Shown here in pieces: positions 56,701-64,000 of a stretch of 64,000 nt of DNA. Within the stretch, counting starts at the first letter, position 1, and every line of letters begins with the position of its first letter. Source of the stretch: Kryptolebias marmoratus (lineage: Eukaryota; Chordata; Actinopteri; Cyprinodontiformes; Rivulidae); contig NC_051431.1 of the NCBI RefSeq assembly GCF_001649575.2, positions 24,600,299-24,664,298 of the forward strand. The letters run 5' to 3'. Under the pieces are notes generated by a model. It saw only the letters and a list, made by a program, of their open reading frames with translations, did not search any database and was not told where the DNA came from. A program made the translations under genes and the position numbers.

Positions 56701-59550
56701 ATCAAGAGCTACGTGAGCCGTTAAGTAGCAGCCTTCTCTTGAGCAACATAGAGATCGTTGTTCTTGTTTTGTTTTTTCCTTCGTTCTTGACAGCCTAAGT
56801 TACAATAAATAGATCTTTGCCGACAGGAATAAAATGCCTTATCACAGCGGCTCAGCCTGCTGTCTGGTGTCTGACACTGGGCTGGGCCGACACCTGACCA
56901 AGCCAGAGCCATCACCATCAGGTGTATTACAGCGTGTTCCTGTTTTGATTTAATTTGTACATTCATTTACAAGTCAAAACTCTTGAAAGGGAAGGTTAAC
57001 TTGGCTAAAATAAGGTGGAAAATATCGTTCGACCACATTATTGTCCAAAAACCTACCACCAAAACACCAATAGACTCCAGTTACTGATATATTTGTTCAA
57101 TTGTCTAACCTTGTGTCAAGCTCATGATGGCATTGATTTTATACCTTTAATATACTTATGATATGTAATGTGCAAGTCTGTGCTGTAAAAAACGAAAGCA
57201 TTGGACTCGGGCTCAGTATTGACAAATAATCTTAAATGACTCATATCTGTATTGTGGAAAAAAAATGGTAAAAATGGTTTTGTTTTGAAATTTTGATTTA
57301 TACCTGAAATATCTGGAATTCTCACAACATTTCTGGCGCTCGGCTAATTAAAAATAAAGAAAATCATAAAGGTCATTTTGCCTAAAAACTAAACAGTGAT
57401 AGGAAATCAAGACAACTGGTAACTGGACAACAACAAATATATAAAAGGGCATTTTTAACACGCTCTTCAAAATGAACACTTTGTTGGTGTGCATCTCTTC
57501 GTGCTGACCTTGTGGAAATCGTGGATGATATCAGCGGGGTCGCTGCCTCGAAAGTGAGGGACGGGAACGCTGATCCTCTCGTAGTTGTCGGCGAGGTAGA
57601 TGCCAACGTTCTCCTCCAGCTCCTGGTGCCCGCGGAGCGAGGCGTACGCAGAGTCGTCATAGCGAACCCTGCAGTGGAACAGGTTCTCCTCCGGGATCTG
57701 CACACACACACACACACACACAATCACGTATTCAGATCAACAAATCGGGTCTCCACCAGAAACATCTGAACTGAAGAGTAACTGCAGGATGAAACCAACA
57801 AGCCGATGAGCTCTCACATGAGGTATAAAGTAGTAGCGGTAGACGTAGATGGAGGCCAGAACCAGACCAGCCATGAAGACTACCAGTCCGAAGGTCAGGC
57901 AGCACAGCCCGTTGAGGGGCGACTTCTTGGGGCGCAGCGGCAGAACCAGCTCATCTTCATCCTGGAAAATAAACGAGCCACATTTTTACACTCATAAGGC
58001 AAAAAAAGGGGGGAAATAAATAAATCTATCCAGCCTACTCATCTTTATCACAACCAGCCACTGATAATAATCTGAATAAATACAGCTGAAATAGAAACTC
58101 ACACTACAGCTTTCTGAGCAGGCATTCTCAGCACCTAGCCCAGCCAGACGAGCGGATGTCTGCTAAACGAAAACCTGACTGGGGATGGCGAGAAACCCGC
58201 CAACGCGCCTCCAGTCTCGCGGGCCCATCTGCCGGTGCCACGCGCCCCAACCTGTGTGGGCAGAGTGGCACTACACACAGATAGTAGCCGCTCGGCGTGG
58301 GCCTCCATTTACAAGTTCTGATGACTAACGGAGAGGCAGCTTGGCTCTTTGTGGAGATGCTCTGCTGAGTGACTGAGGCAGGGGAGATCATCTCGACAGG
58401 GAACGACAAAAACGACGCTACTCTTAACTAGGAGAAACGACAAAGGAAATAACAACCGTGCTGCTCTGAGGACTGTCATCACTTGCTTTTGAAGTTTTGC
58501 TCTGTGTGTGTGTGTGCCTTGACTAAAAACAAAGGCTTCAAAGCAGAGGCTCGGTTTCAGAGAGTTTGGCACATTGTCCTTCGTGGAAACGTTTGGAGAC
58601 AGAGGGCGCAAACGGACAAGAACACAGCAGTGGATGTGCAAAGACACTTTCCTTTGAGTTCTTTGTGTTCCTTCAGTCCCACGGAGGGAGACAGAGGCTC
58701 TTTCACACCAGCTGACAGCGTGACACACCATGAGGGCCCGTCTATTCTCCCTTCCACACAAACGCAGCCACATCCTCCAGTGAGGTGCTGCACATCCCAA
58801 ACACGGGTTATCGTCTTCAGCTGTTGTCTCCGTCTCACTGACAAGGGGTGATGCAAGGATGCTGTCACAGCAAAGTTCAGGATCCCTCCCTACATACCCC
58901 CTCCCCCCTCCTGTTCTCCCTGCAGGAGCTGCTGGGACAAATAATCCTGCATGCACTGCAAACTCCAGCATCCCATCTGCCATTTTGTCAGCCAGGGCAA
59001 GGCTTTTCTTGGATTGCATTCCCTTTCAGAGCTTAGGATTTACCTAAAACAGCGTTGATCGCATAAAATAAATAATTCGATTAAGGTCATATTGTTGATG
59101 TTGACATCTGTGATCCAAGAGGTAAAAAAAAACACAGTTATTTGTTTGTTTGTTTTTTTCAGTAATCCACTGCGCAGCCCTGAACAAAGAGCAGGCATTT
59201 GCACATTCCAGTAACTTGCATGAAGCTGAAAGTGGCGCAAACAGCAGAGGTTTTGTTTCCTATGGGGGAGAAAAAAATGGCGATGTGTGCTGTTTCGATA
59301 AATAAATAAATATATAAATCAAATGACCGTGCAGGTGCAGGCAGCGGGCTTCACGTAGATATATATATAATCGCTGATAAAAACCACGGACACGCTGTTC
59401 ATCACCTTAAAAACAAACAATGAGAATGAAAATGAGCCGAGGAGCGAGCCTGCTCACCACGGGATGAGGGATGAGGATTTCCGTCTTGTCGCCGTCCGCC
59501 TCCTTCTCCACCTTCTGCCCTGCGACGGGCTGGAAGCTGATCTTCACCAT
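53720..59550 (-). CDS. itm2c: Integral membrane protein 2C (BRICHOS), 6 coding exons
   Basis: This is a type II membrane protein of the ITM2/BRI family; human ITM2C is linked to neuronal differentiation and binds APP. Exons in order: 59458-59550, 57818-57961, 57509-57697, 55158-55268, 53908-54058, 53720-53811. Phases close to 259 aa, near the human 267. It starts MVKISFQP, the family start. The membrane anchor spans about 52-74 (CCLTFGLVVFMAGLVLASIYVY). The BRICHOS domain runs about 120-215 (ADIIHDFHKGLTAYHD, DKCYVIELNTTIVMPPRN, GTYLPQTYIIHEEMVV, FIYRLCNGKDTY). A furin-type site RRINKR precedes the secreted peptide DAKDCHHIRHFENTFVVETVI. The central motif CYVIELNTTIVMPPRNFWEL and the site RRINKR fit ITM2C, not ITM2A or ITM2B. 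All splice sites are GT-AG. Confidence 0.95.
57700..57722. repeat. CA/TG repeat abutting the itm2c exon 3 acceptor
   Basis: On the transcribed strand about ten TG units end in GTGCAG, directly against itm2c exon 3. A conventional polypyrimidine tract is missing. Confidence 0.85.
58105..58335. other. GC-rich, CpG-rich block inside itm2c intron 1
   Basis: This block stands out from its AT-rich surroundings, with many CG pairs such as CCGCCAACGCGCC and GCCGCTCGGCGTGGGCC. It is open for about 93 codons on the minus strand (58,128-58,409), but I do not recognise the product. It could be a dispersed repeat, a retrocopied fragment or a regulatory CpG block. Confidence 0.4.
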
Positions 59551-59740
59551 GGCTCGGTGTCGACGGTTGCCTCTCCGCTGCAGGTGTCCTCACCCTCCTG
59601 GACGATGGTGGACAGTCCTTCCCCTCCCCTTGACCTGACTCAGACAGACACAGACGCGGCCGTCCTCCAGCCTCTCTCTGCTGCTCCTCGCACGGTCGGT
59701 GGGCTCGCTCGCCTGTTTTTGTCCCTGTCCACCGGAAATG
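59551..59740 (-). promoter_or_regulatory. itm2c: Probable itm2c 5' UTR / promoter
   Basis: A moderately CpG-rich stretch lies directly upstream of the itm2c ATG, ending at an A/T homopolymer (59,754-59,769). The transcription start is not identifiable from sequence alone. Confidence 0.4.
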
Positions 59741-60059
59741 CGCGGGGTTGCCTTTTTTTTTTTTTTTTCCATCCCCTCAATCAATTTAGGACTCTTAAAG
59801 GAGCAGCTGTCCTGAAACCGACACTGAACACTTAACAAAACAAACACATGTTAATGTACGATTTAATGTGGCTATAATCATGTTATACAAGCAGTTTATT
59901 AGTAAAACCTAAAAAAAAAGAGCTAGCTGTAGCTCGCTTTAGCTTTTTAAAAAAATACCATCTCGCATCAGCTTTATCAGCAGCTTGTTTCATTATTAAA
60001 AATAAAAACCACCTCTGTTTTAAAATATTTTGCAACCAAGAAGTCAGACTATAAATTAG

Positions 60060-60508
60060 CAAGACAGAGTAATTATGTGTGAATGAGAGGAAGGCAGGAG
60101 AAGCAGGGAGGCTACAAGGAGGTCAGAGGTCACAAAGATGGAGGACTTCAAGGACTTAGAGTCCACTGTCCAGGAAAACAGGGAGTGTGGTAAAGAGGTG
60201 AAGAAGAGTTCAGGCAGGATGGAGTAGATGGAGAAAAGTTTCAGGACTGATTTGTGACAAAAGGGTGGCAGCAAAGGTCAAAGGAAAAGTTTATAAGACA
60301 GTGGTGAGAGCAGCTGTTTGGTTTGGAGACAGTGGGACGGACAAAAAGACAGGAGACAGAACAGGAAGTGGCAGAGCTGAAGATGTTGAGGTTCTCCTTG
60401 GGAGGGACGAGGATGGACAGGATTAGGAATGAGGTCATCAGAGGTCCAGCACAGGTTGAAGGACTGGGAGATAAAGTTAGAGAGGACAGACTGAGATATT
60501 ATTTATAA
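60060..60508 (+). mobile_element. RTE-like LINE ORF2 fragment
   Basis: Plus-strand translation from 60,323 reads [20 protein letters not shown], then NEVIRGPAQVEGLGDKVRE, a hallmark of the C-terminal part of fish RTE-type ORF2. It stops at 60,508, where the YGHVRRR continuation is lost. The upstream part (60,060-60,320) is out of frame with breaks. Inactive, 5'-truncated. Confidence 0.8.
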
Positions 60509-60892
60509 CTATTTTTTTTACCTTCCTTAATTGTTTAGAAGGTAATGAGAAGACTCAAACATTATTTGAAAAAATAGTGTTTTAAAGATGTATGTCCACT
60601 ACAGTGGACGTCAGAGCACCATCCATCCATTTTCTTTAACTTTCTTTCCATGCAGAGATTGAGGGGAGCTGGTGTCTGTCTCCAGCAGTCACTGGGAGGG
60701 GCAGGGGACACCTGGACAGGTTGAAATTTGTCTATGCTCCTTTTAGAGTACAAAAAGACTTTGCTCAGTGGTGGGAGATATTCCATTTCACAAATGCCCA
60801 CCATAGAGGACAAATTTCAACTACAGGTAGCCAGAAGAAAGGGATATCCAATAACATACGTATCCACAAGTGTTATAAAATATTTAAATAAA

Positions 60893-61200
60893 CTACTTGC
60901 AGGCATTCTTTGAAGGAAATGTGTTAGCTCTCAGAATATACCACGGGGAAGACAATCAGCTACACCCACATCAAACTTTACCTCATATCTGTAAAACCGA
61001 GTTGTGTGTTGGTTAATGTCAATTAGCTGTGGTGGCCATCTTGAATTGGGTTGACTTCAAATGTTAACGACTTGTAGAGGTACAGGCACTGATTTATTTG
61101 AGCGTTTCACCGAAATCTGTTCAGTGGTTCAAGAATTTCGGCAACGTTACAGACGAACAGAGACAAGCAGAAACATTATCGCTCCCGTTCAATTTCAGGT
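60893..61200 (+). repeat. Family A repeat, one-unit copy
   Basis: Contains GCATTCTTTGAAGGAAATGT, GGTGGCCATCTTGAATTGGG, ATCTGTTCAGTGGTTCAAGA and ACATTATCGCTCCCG, in the family A order, with only one internal unit. Confidence 0.7.
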
Positions 61201-61611
61201 GATATTTATGAAATGCTTCAAGTTCAGCATTTTCAAGATTCTACTGCTGATACTGATCAGACGGAAGCCCAAAAAGTAAATAAGGTCAAACATTTAGGAC
61301 TCACCTTAAGTTCAAGGCTCATATCAGATAAATAACATAACTCTCAACAGATTTGAAACAGTTTGCCAACTAAACTGTTAACTAATGTTAAAGTTTTTAA
61401 TCAATCAGGTGAAACCAAACCAAATCTGAACACTGGTGTACACCAACCTTCAATTTTAAAAGCCTAAACTTCAGATTGAAGTTTAGTATTTGGCTACAAA
61501 ACCTATGTGCATTACTTGATTAAAACAACAACAAAAAAAAAAATCAGTTCAATTCAATTAGCTGGCTGATGTGTTTTTTTTTGCATCCACAAAGAAACTG
61601 ACAACAGTTTG

Positions 61612-63569
61612 ATTTAGTCTCAAATGTTTTTTTTATTATTTTAATAGTTAGGCCCAGGCCTTTGACACATCTGAAAGCACCCACACGCTCTTTTGCTGAA
61701 ACTGGAGTCAAAGTCAGCATACAGCCACAGCCAAGACTTCTATATGCTAGTTCAATGTTTTTTTTTTATGCTTGGAGGGTAAACAGAAACAATTCCAGTA
61801 CAATATTTTTAGTATAGCATCATGCACAGTCAGTAGAGCAACATGCCTGATGAATGTGGGAGGAACACTGGGCTCTTAGAGTAGTGTCGTCTGCACTCAG
61901 ATGGTTTGAAATTTTATTAAAGCAACACGTCGCTCTGCACTGAGAATGAAGAAAATCTCATCAGTTTTATTATCGTTTATTTTTAAAAAAATCAGCCTCA
62001 TAGGGGAGGATCTGACACACTCCTAGCACTCTGCTACCCACAATGCTTTACACTCACCATTGTACTGGAATTACAAACCCTCTGAAGAAGGCTCAAATGC
62101 AACAGAAGGTTCACGGTAAAGATAATAGTGGATTTTGTCAATTTCTCGAAATCATAATCAGGTCCCACCTAAAGCACACAAACTGTGGGGCTACATGGCA
62201 CTCTGAAGTCACTAACCAGTGTGGTGGGACTGAGTGGGGGGGTAAACAACTGAAAACCTGGGAAAACTTCTCGCCACAAGTCGGGTGAAACCAATCACCC
62301 GGCACCTCACAAAGTGCAAACACACGGGCGTTAATGTTTGAGTTACTGCTCCGGCACTCCCTTCCCACTGCTCCCCTGCACATTTTCAGCAGACTGAGAT
62401 ACTCAAAGTGTAAGATGCATTAGGAAGAGACGATTAACAGATCCAGAGCTATTATTACGATGACATTCCTCCGCTGTACAAATTGTTAATATTCCTATAG
62501 GTTAGCTAAACGAGAGCCGGCGCTTTTAAGTTATGTACAAACAAACCCACCAGCGATCACTTCAGCAGTAAATGAAATGCAAAAACAGTTTCACTTTTCC
62601 TATAGTTTTGAAAGTAACTTGATTACTTTAACCAAAAACATGTTGTTTAAGGTAATATATATAATATATATTCATATGTCAAAGTTAAACAAAAATCTAC
62701 AAAGCAAAATGAAAAAAAAAGAAAAGAAAAAAAAGGCATTATGTACATGTTCACCCTGTCCCAGAAAATAAAAAAAAAACAAAAATCAAAACAAAAAGAC
62801 CCAAATCCTGTTTGTTTTTAAACTAATACCTTACAATCCTCCCTCCTCTCATGTGTGCTTCAAGTGGTGCCTCGTAACAAAGCACGGAGGAGCGTCCGAG
62901 AGCTTTTCTCTGGGGGGGAAAAAAAACAAAACAATTACCGCCGAAATGGGGTCCAAAACGCAAACTACGGCGGTCGCTGTGATGCGCAGAAGTTTTCGAG
63001 TCTGTGGCACAGAGGTGGGAGCCAGACTCGCCATGAGAGCGCCCACGCTGGGCACGGCCATGGGTCTGTCATGTTTCACAGCGCGCAACAACCGGACCGC
63101 TGTTCGCTGTGCTCGTACCATTTCCATCGCAACGTCCTACGTGACATTCCTGCAGTGTGCGCACGGATGGATTTTTTTTTGTTTGTTTTGTGGAGCACTC
63201 GGGTGAATGCTCGTTGCATCCGAGCCCGTCTTAATTCAACGCGTGGAGATTTCCCTTTTTCACAATGTTTGATGGACTGTTGTGTTAAAATAATATACCT
63301 TTAATGTCTTGATGTGCAAGAAAGCAGCAGGCAACTACTATTTTTTTGATTTCTTTCAAAGTAAACACTGAGGGGGGAAAGAAAACAGAGGAGCTGGCGG
63401 GCGTCCTGGTGAGTTGATGAGAGTAGTTTTGTTTTTTTCTTTGTTCCTCAGTTTTTGTTCGAAAAGCAGAACTGCGGCTGCTGATGGGTCCGTTAAGTAC
63501 ACATTTGTCTGGGTGTTGTCCAGACCTGGTCCTGATGGCTCTGTCCTGCACATGTACGCTCGCTTTCTC
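61612..63569 (-). other. cab39l: Probable cab39l 3' UTR
   Basis: The sequence follows the cab39l stop codon. Minus-strand AATAAA hexamers occur near 61,977, 61,966, 61,915 and 61,632, so the transcript may end in any of these places. The segment 62,860-63,250 is CpG-rich for a 3' UTR. The left border is a guess. Confidence 0.35.
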
Positions 63570-63758
63570 TCAGGCCTCCTGGGGCACAGGCCTCTTCAGG
63601 TCCCTGATCTGTTTGATTAGGTAAGTCTTTTCGTCGTTGAACTGTTCGTCCTCTGTTCTGTCGTTCTGGAACTTGCTGAGAAACTCGATGAGCTTGGTCT
63701 GGTTCTTCAGCAGGATGTCCAGGATGGGCTGCGTCTTCTGGGGGTTGGCCACAAACAC
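63570..63758 (-). CDS. cab39l: CAB39/MO25 scaffold protein, last coding exon (partial gene)
   Basis: MO25 is the armadillo-like scaffold that, with the pseudokinase STRAD, activates LKB1; it also activates STE20-family kinases. This exon encodes the final 62 residues, beginning [20 protein letters not shown] and ending [11 protein letters not shown]. The acceptor is CTGCCAG|GTG and the phase is 0, as in the family. The rest of the gene lies beyond the right edge. The ending, with RTEDEQF and RPxxQEA, is closer to my recollection of CAB39L (MO25beta) than to CAB39, which ends KKTAP. The paralogue assignment is less sure than the family. Confidence 0.85.
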   Translation of the reverse strand: MFVANPQKTQPILDILLKNQTKLIEFLSKFQNDRTEDEQFNDEKTYLIKQIRDLKRPVPQEA

Positions 63759-63849
63759 CTGGCAGAAAATAGAAAAGTTTATACATTAGATTTTTTGTTG
63801 ACAACATCTTTATTATCGCCAAGAGGCAGTCAATGTTTCTGCCTCGTGA

Positions 63850-64000
63850 ACAACTCGGAACAATTTTATTCAGGGGTGGAAATTAGCACCCGCCACCCGC
63901 CAAATGCGGGTAAATATTTGAAGTGGCGGGTGAATTTGATCAACACACACGCCACTGTGGCGGGTTGGCAATTTGAACAGAAAAGGTGTTATTTGTCCTC
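63850..64000. repeat. Candidate dispersed repeat in the cab39l intron, cut by the window edge
   Basis: The segment ATTAGCACCCGCCACCCGCC with GTGGCGGG and GTGGCGGGTTGGC is unlike its surroundings. I have a vague memory of this sequence as a repeated element in fish genomes but cannot name it. Confidence 0.3.

Larger units (their letters stand above)
59741..61611. other. Intergenic interval between itm2c and cab39l
   Basis: The two genes are in tandem on the minus strand. Apart from a LINE fragment and a family A repeat, listed separately, no feature is recognised. Confidence 0.5.

Noticed and set aside
58309..59019. A 236-codon minus-strand open frame in itm2c intron 1
   Set aside because: It is long for chance and starts with ATG, but has no recognisable domain and no fitting splice context. 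It overlaps the GC-rich block in another frame. Kept out pending a search.

Overview
The window is vertebrate nuclear DNA, almost certainly from a teleost fish. It holds intron-rich genes with GT-AG junctions, many dinucleotide and GATA microsatellites, several Tc1/mariner and LINE remnants, and at least four families of short dispersed repeats. I assembled the gene models by joining exons by eye, using reading phase, splice signals and remembered protein families. No alignment was run.

Layout: 1-10.6 kb is intergenic and repeat-rich. From 10.6 to 22.9 kb, on the minus strand, lies a complete 12-exon TALE homeobox gene, best called meis3 (420 aa), with a CpG-rich first-exon region and polypurine/polypyrimidine tracts upstream. 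The stretch 24-34.6 kb is a gene-poor interval with repeats and candidate regulatory blocks. From 34.6 to 44.2 kb, minus strand, is a complete 13-exon S28 serine peptidase gene of the PRSS16 type (521 aa). At 47.9-48.75 kb, plus strand, is one intact class A GPCR coding exon (285 aa) of the GPR55/GPR35/LPA-receptor group. From 52.8 to 59.6 kb, minus strand, is a complete 6-exon itm2c (BRICHOS, 259 aa). At the right edge, minus strand, is the last coding exon and probable 3' UTR of a CAB39/MO25 gene, with a tail most like CAB39L.

The genes do not form a single pathway. Meis3 is a PBX/HOX cofactor, PRSS16 is a lysosomal or endosomal peptidase, ITM2C is a type II membrane BRICHOS protein, and CAB39 is the scaffold of the LKB1-STRAD kinase complex. 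The order GPCR - itm2c - cab39-like resembles human 2q37 (GPR55 - ITM2C - CAB39), which supports the naming. meis3 and prss16 come from elsewhere relative to the human map.

I saw no prokaryote-type system, CRISPR array, tRNA or rRNA gene. The most unusual material is non-coding: foldback repeat elements, a dispersed repeat whose internal unit varies from one to three copies, a repeat carrying nuclear-receptor DR1 sites, CA/TG repeats abutting splice sites in three unrelated genes, and a GC-rich block inside itm2c intron 1.
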